From Acidobacteriota bacterium (GTDB taxonomy: Bacteria; Acidobacteriota; Aminicenantia; Aminicenantales; Saccharicenantaceae): a stretch of 64,000 bases of DNA. The position numbers were made by a program, and so were the translations under genes. The first letter of the stretch is position 1. Every line of letters starts with the position of its first letter. The DNA lies in NCBI GenBank assembly GCA_039683095.1, contig JBDKSB010000012.1, positions 404,293-468,292 on the forward strand. Direction: 5' to 3'. The notes under the pieces are model-generated. The model worked only from the letters and a program-made list of their open reading frames with translations, was not told the origin of the DNA and searched no databases. This document shows positions 34,268 to 46,400 of the stretch, in pieces.

Positions 34268-37200
34268 TTGAAAAAAGCCGCGGTAGTCCTTGCTGTATTC
34301 ATGCTCGCGCTCTCCCTGTCGGCACAGGGCCGGACGGGCGTTCTCCAGGGCCGGACCGTCGGTAAGGACGGCAAGCCGCTGGCCGGGGTCAAGGTCACCC
34401 TCTCGCGGCCCCTGGCCGCCGACTCGACCTTAACCACCGGGGCCGCGGGCGCGTTCCGCTTCCCAGCGGTCTTTCCCGCTTCGGACTACACCCTCAAGGC
34501 CGAGCTGAACGATTTTAAGACCCTCGTCCGCTCCGGGATCATCATCGAGGCCGGCGGCCGTCTGTCCTTGGATCTCGTCCTCCAGCCGGGCAAGCCCGGG
34601 GAAACGGTCAACGTGACCGCCCCCGTCCCGGCCGTCGATCCGGCCCGTTTCGCCCGGGGCGAATCCTTCGGCCCCGAGATCCTCCAAGCCCTGCCCACGA
34701 CCCGCGACCCCTGGGACGTCGTCAAGCTCGCCCCCGGCACCCTCCTCGACCGGGAGAATGTCGCCGGCAGCGAATCGGGCCTGCAGGCCCGCGTCCTGGC
34801 CAAGGGCGACTACAAGAACGGCGGGGCCGACACCTGGACGATCGACGGCATCGACGTCACGGACCCCGTCGACAGGGGCGCGTCTTCCATCCACTACGAC
34901 TTCGACGCCATCGACACGATCCAGGTCACGACCGGAGGCGCGGCCGACGTCACCCAGCAGACGGCCGGGGTCGCCGTCAACATCCTGAGCCGCCGCCCCG
35001 GCAACAGGCTCGCCGGCACGGTCCGCTTCTTCCTGACCGGCGACGCTTTCCAGTCGAGCAACCTGACGACCTCGCTCAAGTCGGCGGGCGTCTCCAACAT
35101 CAACAAGATCCAGCAGTTCCGCGACTACGGCGCCAGCGTGGGAGGGCCCGTCGTCAAGAACCGGCTCTGGCTCTGGGCCGGCTTCGGGGTCCAGGACCTG
35201 TTCGCCTATACGATCTACAACACCCAGGATCGGGTCCAGTTCCACGACTACAGCTTCAAGCTCAACGCCGAGATCCTCACCGGCAACCGGTTCGAGGCCC
35301 TGCTCACCACGAGCCAGGAAGAACGGTTCGGCATCAACGCCGACGCCGCCAAGCCCGAAGGCGACCACCGGAGGGGCCGCTACAGCCTGGGCAACCCCAT
35401 CTTCAAGCTGCAGGACGAGCAGGTCCTCGGCCAGGACCTCTACCTGTCCGCCAAGTTCACCTGGGCCAACACGGGCACGACGACCAGGCCGATGATCGAC
35501 GAGGACATGACCAACCCCGTCGTCTGGGACGTCACCAACGGTCTCTACGTCCCCTTCTCCTCGGAATACGGCCGGTCCTGGGACTACGCCGTTTCGACGC
35601 GGTCCCGGAAAGACACCCAGCTCGACGTCCGGCTCTACAGGGACAGCTTCCTCGGCCTGAGCCACGAGTTCAAGGCCGGCTTCGCGTTTACCGACAAGAA
35701 GACCACCAGCGTCTCTGGCTATCCCCAGCATTACGAGATCTTCCGGAACTTCAACGAGCCGCTCATCGACCTCGGCGAAGGCCTGGTCGTGCCGCCCGCG
35801 GCCTGGCAGCGCTTCGTCTTCAATCGCGAGAACCGCGAGATCGATCTGCTCGGGCAGGCCGCGGTCTATCTGCAGGACACCGTCACCAAGGGGCGGTTCA
35901 CCCTGCGGCTGGGCCTGCGCTACGACCACCAGAACCCGTCCCTGGGCGCGACCGGCATCGCCTCCGTCGTCTCGAGCTATACGAACATCTTCGACCAGGA
36001 CCTGATCACCGGCCTGACCAACTACCTGCCGTCCCTCACGGTCAAGGCCATCGACCCGAAGTACGAGTGGAGCAATTGGTCGCCCCGGCTCGGGCTGAGC
36101 TGGGACCTCAAGGGCGACGGAAAGACCATCCTCAGGCTATCCCTGGCCCAGTACGGCGACCTCCTGACCCCGGGCGCCAACGTCCCCCGGCCCCTGGGCC
36201 TGACCGGCGGGCTGGGCTTCTGGTGGAAGGACACGGACGCGGACGGGCTGGCCGATCCGGACGAGGCTTACTGGCAGTACTCCTCGACCTATGCCGAGAC
36301 CCCGAACCAGCTCTATGCCCTGTTCGACTCGAACGGCGTCCTGACCCCCGCGGCCGTGGCCGCGCTCGAGGGCGGGTTCGCGAGCGACGCCTATCTCGCC
36401 GGCAACTACTGGGGCTACGACTGGTCCGACAAGGAGGCCGTCAACTACGACAACCTGACGACCTTCTACCGCAGCGACATCGATCCCAACGTCAAGAGCG
36501 TCAAGACCTCGCCCCGGACGCGCGAGGTCATGCTCGGCCTCGAGAAGGAGCTCCGCCCGAACCTGGCCGCCTCGGTCACGGCTACTTACAGGCGCTACGA
36601 CAACTACGACTGGGCCAAGCTCTACTACCCGGCCGACATCTACCCCGGGACCCCGGACCTGGTCGTCGACAACACGGGGACCTGGTACGCGGCCGCCGGC
36701 ACCATCCCGGCCACGATCACGGCCGGCGACGAAACGATCGACATGGGCGACGCGGCCGGCCGGACCTGGTACCTGCCGATCGCCTCGTTCCCCGGCAGCA
36801 CGCCCTACCGGATGGTCGACAAGAGCACGAGCTACCGGGACTACATCGGCCTCGACCTGACGCTGACCAAGCGCCTGTCCAACCGCTGGTTCCTGGACTC
36901 GTCCCTGACCCTGCAGGACCAGCGCGTCCATTGGGGCAAATCGTACCTCGACCCGACCAACCAGTGGGCCCTCGACGGCAAGCCTTACGGCAACTGGTCC
37001 GACTCCTACAACGGCAAGATCTCCGCGCAGATGTTCGCCCGCTGGATCGCCAAGATCAGCGCCCTTTACCAGCTGCCCCTGGGCATCGACGCCTCGGCGA
37101 CGCTCTACGCCCGGGAGGGCTGGAAGATCCCCCACTACATCACCTTCGCCTACGAGAACAGCGAGAACTGGCCGGGGCTCTACCGGGCCAACACGATCTA

Positions 37201-37471
37201 CCTGCAGGCGGCGACCAAGGACAGCCTGCCGGCCATGGTCGAGCTCAGCTTCCGCCTCGAGAAGAGCTTCGCCGTCGGCTCCAGCCGGATGTGGATCATG
37301 GCCGACGTCTTCAACCTGCTCAACCGGGCCACGGTCAACCGGGCCACGGACGCGAACTTCGGGGTCTATTACGTCGACACGCAGACCTACGCGGCCAGCC
37401 CGTACAACCGCGTCTACAACGAGATCCTCAACCCGCGGACGATCCGGCTCGGCCTGCGGTTCGAGTTCTGA
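34268..37471 (+). CDS. Oar-like TonB-dependent outer-membrane receptor
   Basis: This 1067-aa receptor has a signal peptide, a carboxypeptidase-regulatory-like domain (about 23-110), a plug domain (about 115-245) with WTIDGIDVTD, and a large beta barrel ending in GLRFEF, an outer-membrane C-terminal signature. The start is a TTG at 34268, fixed by an AGGAGG site 5 nt upstream and by the KKAAVV signal-peptide onset. The frame stays open further upstream into recO, but this is spurious. The barrel contains an EF-hand-like DTDADGLADPDE calcium-binding-type loop. It converges on gatD with 3 nt between the stops. Confidence 0.9.
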   Translation: MKKAAVVLAVFMLALSLSAQGRTGVLQGRTVGKDGKPLAGVKVTLSRPLAADSTLTTGAAGAFRFPAVFPASDYTLKAELNDFKTLVRSGIIIEAGGRLSLDLVLQPGKPGETVNVTAPVPAVDPARFARGESFGPEILQALPTTRDPWDVVKLAPGTLLDRENVAGSESGLQARVLAKGDYKNGGADTWTIDGIDVTDPVDRGASSIHYDFDAIDTIQVTTGGAADVTQQTAGVAVNILSRRPGNRLAGTVRFFLTGDAFQSSNLTTSLKSAGVSNINKIQQFRDYGASVGGPVVKNRLWLWAGFGVQDLFAYTIYNTQDRVQFHDYSFKLNAEILTGNRFEALLTTSQEERFGINADAAKPEGDHRRGRYSLGNPIFKLQDEQVLGQDLYLSAKFTWANTGTTTRPMIDEDMTNPVVWDVTNGLYVPFSSEYGRSWDYAVSTRSRKDTQLDVRLYRDSFLGLSHEFKAGFAFTDKKTTSVSGYPQHYEIFRNFNEPLIDLGEGLVVPPAAWQRFVFNRENREIDLLGQAAVYLQDTVTKGRFTLRLGLRYDHQNPSLGATGIASVVSSYTNIFDQDLITGLTNYLPSLTVKAIDPKYEWSNWSPRLGLSWDLKGDGKTILRLSLAQYGDLLTPGANVPRPLGLTGGLGFWWKDTDADGLADPDEAYWQYSSTYAETPNQLYALFDSNGVLTPAAVAALEGGFASDAYLAGNYWGYDWSDKEAVNYDNLTTFYRSDIDPNVKSVKTSPRTREVMLGLEKELRPNLAASVTATYRRYDNYDWAKLYYPADIYPGTPDLVVDNTGTWYAAAGTIPATITAGDETIDMGDAAGRTWYLPIASFPGSTPYRMVDKSTSYRDYIGLDLTLTKRLSNRWFLDSSLTLQDQRVHWGKSYLDPTNQWALDGKPYGNWSDSYNGKISAQMFARWIAKISALYQLPLGIDASATLYAREGWKIPHYITFAYENSENWPGLYRANTIYLQAATKDSLPAMVELSFRLEKSFAVGSSRMWIMADVFNLLNRATVNRATDANFGVYYVDTQTYAASPYNRVYNEILNPRTIRLGLRFEF

Positions 37472-37474
37472 GCC

Positions 37475-38863
37475 CTATTTCTTGATGGTCGAGATGAATT
37501 CCTCGACCTCCGGGATGCCGCCCTGGAAGATGAGGTAGCCGTTCTCCGGCTCGCGCTCCGTGATCTCCCCGGCGATCGGCGTCAGCATGATCCTGCGGAC
37601 CTCCTCTAGGTCCGTCGCCTTCCCCAGGGCCCAGGCCAGCTTGACATAGGCGACCTCGGGCAGCATGTTGGCCGCCGGGATGACCCCGAGCTCCATCATG
37701 TCGCGGCCCGTGTCGTAGACGTACATCTGGACGTAGCCCCAGAGCGTCTGGACGGTCATGAAGACGGCCACGCCCTTGTCCCGGGCCCGCTTGAGGGCGG
37801 GGTAGAGCGGCTTGTTGACGTGGCCGAGGCCGGTCCCGGCGATGACGATGCCGCGGTAGCCGTTGTCGACGAGCGAGTCGATGATGTCCGGCTTCATGTT
37901 CGGGTAGTAATAAACGATGGAGACCCGATCGTCGAACGAGGTGTCGATCCTGACGTTCCGGTCGGCCCGGCGGCGCTTGTAGTCGTGGCGCAGGGGCGTG
38001 ATCTTCTCGCGGCTGACCATGGCGATGGGGATGTCGCCGATCGTCCGGAAGGTCGAGCGGTAGCTCGAGTGCATCTTGCGGACTCGCGTTCCGCGGTGGA
38101 GGAGCCCGTACATGTCCGAGGTCGGCCCGAACATGCAGACCATGACCTCGGCGATGTCGCTCTCGGCCGCCGTCTTGACGCTGTGCATCAGGTTGAGCGC
38201 GGCGTCGGACGAGGGCCGGTCCGAGGAGCGCTGGGACCCGACCATGACGATGGGCACCGGCGGATCCTGGACCATGAACGACAGGATGGCCGCGGTGTGG
38301 TGCATGGTGTCCGTGCCGTGGCCGATGACGATGCCCTGGACGCCCTTCTCGATCTCGCGGCCGATGGCCCGGGCCGTGGCGATGTACTGCTCGGGGCCCA
38401 TGTTCTCGCTGAAGACGCCGAACAGCTTCTCGGTCTCGAGGTTGCAGATGTCGGCCAGCTCGGGCACCGAGCCGTAGAGCTCGCCCGGCGAGAAGGCCGG
38501 GATGACGGCGCCGGTCCGGTAGTCGAGCCGGCTGGCGATCGTGCCGCCGGTGCCGAGGAGCTTGACCCTGGGCTTGGCCGGATCGAAGGGGAAGTCCTTC
38601 TCGGGGATCTTGTAGTGGGCCTCCTTGCGGCCGCTGATCGTGATGGCCTCGACCGAGCGGGCCGCCAGGCCGATGTTGTAGCCCGAGCGGAGCTTGATGA
38701 CGATGTGGTTCGGGTCGGCCGTCTCCGAGCGGGGCAGGATGATGCCGGTGTATGTGCCGCGGGAGGTCCTGATCTCGACATCGCTCCAGACCAGGGCCCC
38801 GAAGTTCCGGAGCGTGGACAGGGCCTCGCCCCGGTAGCCTTTGTAGTCGTCGTTCGCGGCCAT
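37475..38863 (-). CDS. gatD: glutamyl-tRNA(Gln) amidotransferase subunit D (asparaginase-like)
   Basis: GatD supplies ammonia from glutamine or asparagine to GatE for conversion of Glu-tRNA(Gln) to Gln-tRNA(Gln). The 462-aa protein has a GatD-specific N-terminal domain (about 1-75) and an L-asparaginase-fold domain. The catalytic threonines and acid are in LGTGGTIAS and GHGTDTMHHTA, and SQRSSDRPSSD follows. The N-terminal extension separates it from ordinary asparaginases. The start at 38863 overlaps the gatE stop as TGATG; an alternative ATG at 38869 has poorer ribosome-site spacing. GatDE is known as the archaeal enzyme, so its presence here is remarkable. Confidence 0.9.
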   Translation of the reverse strand: MAANDDYKGYRGEALSTLRNFGALVWSDVEIRTSRGTYTGIILPRSETADPNHIVIKLRSGYNIGLAARSVEAITISGRKEAHYKIPEKDFPFDPAKPRVKLLGTGGTIASRLDYRTGAVIPAFSPGELYGSVPELADICNLETEKLFGVFSENMGPEQYIATARAIGREIEKGVQGIVIGHGTDTMHHTAAILSFMVQDPPVPIVMVGSQRSSDRPSSDAALNLMHSVKTAAESDIAEVMVCMFGPTSDMYGLLHRGTRVRKMHSSYRSTFRTIGDIPIAMVSREKITPLRHDYKRRRADRNVRIDTSFDDRVSIVYYYPNMKPDIIDSLVDNGYRGIVIAGTGLGHVNKPLYPALKRARDKGVAVFMTVQTLWGYVQMYVYDTGRDMMELGVIPAANMLPEVAYVKLAWALGKATDLEEVRRIMLTPIAGEITEREPENGYLIFQGGIPEVEEFISTIKK

Positions 38864-40791
38864 CAGCATGTCCCTTCGGCGGCGTCGGTGACCCGCTCGA
38901 GGACGGCCGCGCCTTCGACGCGGCCGCGCAGCGCGGTCATGACCAGGCCCATGAGGATGTGGGCCTTTCTTTCGGGGTTGTGGACCTTCATCGACCGCAG
39001 GACGGCGTTGGAGTCCGCGACCTGGGCGTAGATCTCCTCTTCGGTCGCCGGCCGGACCTCGCCTGTCTCCGGCAGGGCCCCGCCGGCGGCGACCCGCTCC
39101 ATCAGGGCGAAGACGCCGTCGCGCGAGATCCTCCGGTCCCGGAACAGGGCCAGGATCCGGCGCAGCGCGTCCTCGGTGAGCAGGGCCGTGTTGCGCCCGT
39201 TCGACCTGAGGCGCTTGGGGAACTGGACCAGGGCCACCGCGGCGGCGGTCGGGTCGAGACCCCAGTCCCTGACCAGGACCTCGAACAGGCCGGCCTCGCG
39301 GGAGACGGCCAGGGGCTCGACGACGTCGGCGGGCAGGCCGAGCTCCCGGTACCAGGCCTCGCGGGTCCAGATGGGAACGGGCAGGCCCCGGCGGATGCGC
39401 GCCAGGCGGTCTTCCGTGACCTGCTTGGGCGGCAGGTCGGTGTCCGGGTACATCCGGTCCGGGCCGGGCAGGATGCGCTCGAAGCCGTTGGTGCCGTCCC
39501 GTAGGGCCTGGCGCGTCTCGGAGGGGACGCCGATCACGGCCTCGCGGGCCCGGATGACGATCTCCTGGACCGCGGTCTTGACGTCCCCGGCCGGGCCCCA
39601 GACGACGACCACGGTGTCGTCCCCGGTCGCGCGAACGGCCTTGCGCACGGCCTCCCAGCGGGAGCTGGAGAGCGTTTCCGAGAGGCTGTCGGAATGGATG
39701 ATGTTGGGCAGCTTGGTCAGGCAGGCGACGACGCGGACACGGTCGGAGATCTCGCGGGAGAAGCGGGTGTTCGTCTGGGTCTGCCAGCTGAGCAGCTCGC
39801 GGAAGCCGCGCAGGACGACCGCCGAGGCCGCGGCGCCGCCGTCGATGGCGTCGCGGATGGGCTGGTAGCTCGTCTTCTGCAGGACCCGGGTGACGTCCTC
39901 CGACCCGGACTGGAACGTCTCGGAGGTGATGCCGCGGCCGCGGAGCTCCTCGCGCAGGCGGAGGAGGTTCCACTGGCGCATGGCCTCCTGATAGGTCAGG
40001 AGCGGGATGCGCGGGATGCGCGGCACGCCCTTGATCTCGATGCGGGTCCCGCCCCGGACGCTGACGTTGACGTCCTCGCGGGCGGCGCCCATGCCGGTCC
40101 GGACCTGGCCGGTGCTGCGGACGAGCCGGCGCAGGATCTGGGCTACCTCGGCCGCCTCCTGCGGCGTGCGCATGTCGGGGCCGGTCACGGTCTCGATGAG
40201 GGGCATGCCCAGGCGGTCGGTCAGGTAGACGCGGCGGTGGCCGACGTCGCTGACCTCGCGGCAGGCATCCTCCTCGAGGCCGAGCTGGACGATGGAGATG
40301 CGGCGGTCCCGGTAAGGGATCCATCCGTTGACGCCGACGATGGTCGTCCGCTGGAAGCCGGTCGGGATGCTGCCGTCGAGGTACTGCTTGCGGGCGATAT
40401 GGAGCTCGTCGACCAGGTTCAGGCTGTAGAGCATGGCGACGCCGAGGGCGATGTCGAGGGCCTGCTCGTCGATCATGAACGGCGGCGTGTCGTCCATCTC
40501 GTAGGTGCAGACGGTCTCCCGGTTGATCCGGTAGATGATCTCCTTCCTGGTCTTGAACTCCATCAGGGCCGTGCCGTCGTACTCGCCGAGCTCGGACAGG
40601 GTCGGCCGCATGTGGCGCAGGATCTCGGCGTCGTATCGGTCGCTGTAGCGGCCGGCCGGGCAGCGGCAGAACAGCTTCTTGGCCGTCAGGAGCTGCTGGT
40701 GGATCTCGAGGCCGGAGCGGAAGCCGATTTCGGCGTAGTCGGCTTCGGACATCTCGGCGAAGGGCTTGAACTGGTATCGATAATCGCTCAT
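38863..40791 (-). CDS. gatE: glutamyl-tRNA(Gln) amidotransferase subunit E
   Basis: GatE is the kinase/transamidase subunit that activates and amidates glutamate on tRNA(Gln). The 642-aa protein shows the GatB/GatE cradle (GLEIHQQLLTAKKLFCRCP near residue 28, LTDRLGMPLIETVTGPDM, KGVPRIPRIPLLTYQEA). Its length of about 640 residues leaves room for the AspRS-like insertion that distinguishes GatE from bacterial GatB (about 480). A helical YqeY-like tail follows. It starts from an extended -10 promoter and is followed immediately by gatD. No gatCAB genes are in the window. Confidence 0.92.
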   Translation of the reverse strand: MSDYRYQFKPFAEMSEADYAEIGFRSGLEIHQQLLTAKKLFCRCPAGRYSDRYDAEILRHMRPTLSELGEYDGTALMEFKTRKEIIYRINRETVCTYEMDDTPPFMIDEQALDIALGVAMLYSLNLVDELHIARKQYLDGSIPTGFQRTTIVGVNGWIPYRDRRISIVQLGLEEDACREVSDVGHRRVYLTDRLGMPLIETVTGPDMRTPQEAAEVAQILRRLVRSTGQVRTGMGAAREDVNVSVRGGTRIEIKGVPRIPRIPLLTYQEAMRQWNLLRLREELRGRGITSETFQSGSEDVTRVLQKTSYQPIRDAIDGGAAASAVVLRGFRELLSWQTQTNTRFSREISDRVRVVACLTKLPNIIHSDSLSETLSSSRWEAVRKAVRATGDDTVVVVWGPAGDVKTAVQEIVIRAREAVIGVPSETRQALRDGTNGFERILPGPDRMYPDTDLPPKQVTEDRLARIRRGLPVPIWTREAWYRELGLPADVVEPLAVSREAGLFEVLVRDWGLDPTAAAVALVQFPKRLRSNGRNTALLTEDALRRILALFRDRRISRDGVFALMERVAAGGALPETGEVRPATEEEIYAQVADSNAVLRSMKVHNPERKAHILMGLVMTALRGRVEGAAVLERVTDAAEGTC

Positions 40792-40826
40792 GAGTCCGGT
40801 CCGATCCGTTGCGGGTCAGAAGCGGC

Positions 40827-40835
40827 ATTATACCA
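40827..40835 (-). promoter_or_regulatory. extended -10 promoter of gatE-gatD
   Basis: On the minus strand TGGTATAAT (40835-40827) is an extended -10 with a perfect TATAAT. No -35 box is evident, which is usual for extended -10 promoters. The start would be near 40820, about 29 nt before the gatE ATG. Confidence 0.65.
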
Positions 40836-40955
40836 CAAACGCAGGGTTGATTTTTGCCCGGACTTGTGCCAAATTACCGTTTTCCGGGGCGCCAGGGAGC
40901 CGTTCCGACGGGCCCTCCGGGCGCCTTTCCATCTCGTTATCAAGAGGAGACGAGG

Positions 40956-43289
<2,334 letters not shown>

Positions 43290-43295
43290 ATAAAA

Positions 43296-43362
43296 GGGGG
43301 ACATGATACCCGTTTCCTATTTTCAACAGGGCAGGAAAAAGGGTATCATGTCCCCCATTTTT
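43296..43362 (+). terminator. REP-like palindrome, GGGGGACATGATACC family, probable terminator of hppA
   Basis: GGGGGACATGATACCC (43296-43311) and its exact complement (43341-43356) form a 16-bp stem around a 29-nt loop that can pair further. The stem is preceded by AAAA and followed by ATTTTTCT, so it fits an intrinsic terminator for hppA. A related half-element occurs at 48286-48309. Confidence 0.75.
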
Positions 43363-43412
43363 CTGTCTCGTTCCCGTTTCCCATTCCTTCGATCCGCGCC
43401 GGCACGGATCGC

Positions 43413-43441
43413 TTGACAACTTCCGTTCGCCCCGGTATCGT
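43413..43441 (+). promoter_or_regulatory. promoter of the glycoside-hydrolase-like gene
   Basis: A perfect TTGACA (43413-43418) is followed after 17 nt by TATCGT (43436-43441). The start near 43448 leaves about 24 nt of leader with a GAGGTGA site before the ATG at 43472. Confidence 0.75.
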
Positions 43442-43471
43442 CCCCTGGACGACGACCCGAGGTGAAAGAAG

Positions 43472-46400
43472 ATGCCGATCCGACAGATCCTTTTTTCGTT
43501 CAGCTTGTCCAAGATCGCCGCGGAGATCGCCTTAGGGTTCGTCGCGCTTGTCCCGGTGGCCCTGGCCGCCGCCGGCCAGACCGGGGAACCGCGATACGGC
43601 GTCGGGACATGGGACCCCGAATCGGGGCTGGGGAATCACCGGGCCGTGATCCATGTCGCCGCCCCCGCGGCCGTGCCCGGGGCGAAGGGCGCCGGACGGC
43701 CGCCGGCTGCGGTCGCCCCGGCCAGGCCGGCCCTGGCCCGCGTCGTCATCCCCTGGCGGCGGCCCGACCTCGAGCCGGAGAAAAAGAACGTCATCGTCAT
43801 CGACGCCTCGACCGGCGAGCGCGTCGTCAAGGTCCTGCCGGTCAGGATCGGCCGCGAGGCGGCGGACCTCCTCTTCGAGCCCCGGACCGTGCCAGGCGAT
43901 TATTATTTCTACTTCCTGCCCTACAAGTCCGAAGGCCGCAAGAACTATCCCAACGTCAGGTATGATCCTCCCGACTGGTCCGCGGACCCGGCCCTGGCGG
44001 CGCGGGCGGCCGCCCTGCGCGCGAGCGGCGCCCCCCCGGCCGGGGAGGCGGCCGCCGAGGGCCTGCTCCCGGCCGAGACCGTCGAGATCCAGTCGGCCGA
44101 CGCGTTCAGCGCCTTCACGCCGATGGAAAGGATCGCCACGGCCGAGGAGACGCGGGCGCTCCTGGCCGCTCATCCCGCCGCGCCCTATCTCCTCTTCCCG
44201 GAGGACCGGTCGCTCTCGATCCGCATGACCGGCGATCTCCCCGGGCGCTGGGCCGCGTCCGGTCCCGCCGGCGTGATCCGGGGACGGGCCGCCCGCGGCG
44301 AATATTTCACCTTCCAGATCGGCGCCTGGGCCGCGCGCGAGCCCATCGCCGATCTAGACGTCCGCTTCTCGGACCTCGTCCGGACGCCGGCCACGGCCGC
44401 CGACGGCTCGCCCGTCGCGCCCTCCGTCATTCCCGGAAAAGGCATGACCTGCATCAACAAGGGCGGCGCCGGCTGGGACGGCGCTCCGTTCACGAAAGCC
44501 GTGCCGGTCGCCAAGGGCCGGGTCCAGGCCCTCTGGTGCGGCGTTCCCGTGCCGCCCGGGATCCGGCCGGGCGTCTTCAAGGGCGCAGTGACGGTCGCGC
44601 CGTCCGGCCTGCCGGAGACCGTCCTGGCCTTAGAGCTGACGGTCACGGACGAGACCCTCGCCGACAGCGGCGACGGCGATCCTTCCCGCCTGACCCGCCT
44701 CCGCTGGCTCGACTCGACCCTGGCCCAGGACGACGGCATCGTTCCGCCCTACACGGCCATGACGATCGATCGCCTCACGGTCGGCTGCCTCGGGCGCGCC
44801 GTGGCCATCGGCCGCGACGGCCTCCCGTCCCGGATCCGGAGCTACTTCGCGCCGGAGATGACCCGCCTCCAGGCGAAGCCCGTCGACGTGACGGCCGGCC
44901 CGATCCGGCTCCGCGTCCTCGACGAGGACGGCCGGGAGCACAACTGGAAGCCGAGCGTCATCGGCCCGCGGCTGGCCCGGCGCGGCCCCGGGGCCGTAGT
45001 CTGGGAAGCCGACAACTGCAACGGCGACTTTCTCCTGAAGGTCCAGGCCCGGATGGAGTTCGACGGCTTCGTCGACTACAAGGTCTCGGTCACGGCCCGG
45101 CGCGACATGGCCGTGTCGGACATCCGGCTCGAGGTGCCGTGGCGGGAGGCGAGCGCGACCCACATGATGGGGCTCGGCTTCAAGGGCGGCCTTCGTCCCG
45201 CGAGCTACGACTGGGCCTGGGACCAGAAGAAGAACCAGGACGCCCTCTGGATCGGAACGGTCAACGCCGGGATGCAGGTCGGGTTGCGGGCCGAGAACTA
45301 CTCGCGGCCCCTCAACACGAATTTCTACCTGTCCAAGCCCCTGAACATGCCGCCGTCGTGGTGGAACGAGGGCCGCGGCGCGGTCACGGTCCGGAGCGGG
45401 GGCCGGGACGGCGCCGCCCCGGGGACGGTCGTCATGGCCGCCGCGTCCGGGCCGCGCCGGCTCCGCGTCGGCGAGACGCTCCACTTCGACTTCACCCTGC
45501 TCATCACCCCGTTCAAGCCGATCACGCCGGCCGCGCACTTCCGCGAGCGCTACTTCCACGCCTTCGAGCCGCTCGACAAGGTCGCCGCGGCCGGGGCCAA
45601 CGTCGTCAACGTCCACCACGCCAACGACATCAACCCCTACATCAACTACCCGTTCCTCCGCGCGCCCGAGATGAAAGCCTACATCGACGACGCCCACCGG
45701 CGCGGCTTCAAGGTCAAGATCTACGACACCGTGCGCGAGCTGTCGAACCGGGCGCCGGAGATCTTCGCCCTGCGCAGCCTGGGGCGCGAGATCTTCACGG
45801 CGGGGCCGGGCGGCGGCTACTCCTGGCTCCAGGAGCACCTCGGCTGCGACTACATCGCCGCCTGGTTCGTGCCCCAGCTCAAGGACGCGGCGGTCATCAA
45901 CAGCGGCATGTCGCGCTGGCACAACTACTACATCGAGGGCCTCGACTGGCTGGCCCGCAACGTCGGCATCGACGGGCTCTACCTGGACGACGTCGCCTTC
46001 GACCGGACGACGATGAAGCGCGTCCGCAAGGTCCTCGACCGGAACAGGCCCGGGGCGCTCATCGACCTCCACAGCGCCAACCAGTACAACGTCCGCGACG
46101 GCTTCGCCTCGAGCGCCAACCTCTACCTCGAGCACTTCCCCTTCCTCGACCGGCTCTGGTTCGGCGAGTATTTCGACTACAACGGCAGCGGCCCCGATTA
46201 CTGGCTGGTCGAGATGTCGGGCATCCCCTTCGGGCTGATGGGCGAGATGCTCCAGGACGGCGGCAACCCCTGGCGCGGCATGGTCTTCGGCATGACGGCG
46301 CGGCTGCCCTGGGCGGGCGACCCGCGGCCGCTCTGGAAGGCCTGGGACGAGTTCGGGATCGCCGGGAGCGAGATGATCGGCTGGTGGGTCGCGGGGAGCC

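Noticed and set aside
38870-40828. N-terminal extension of the gatD frame through gatE
   Set aside because: The first 650 or so codons of this frame are an Arg/Pro-rich shadow of gatE; the GatD homology and a TGATG overlap place the start at 38863.
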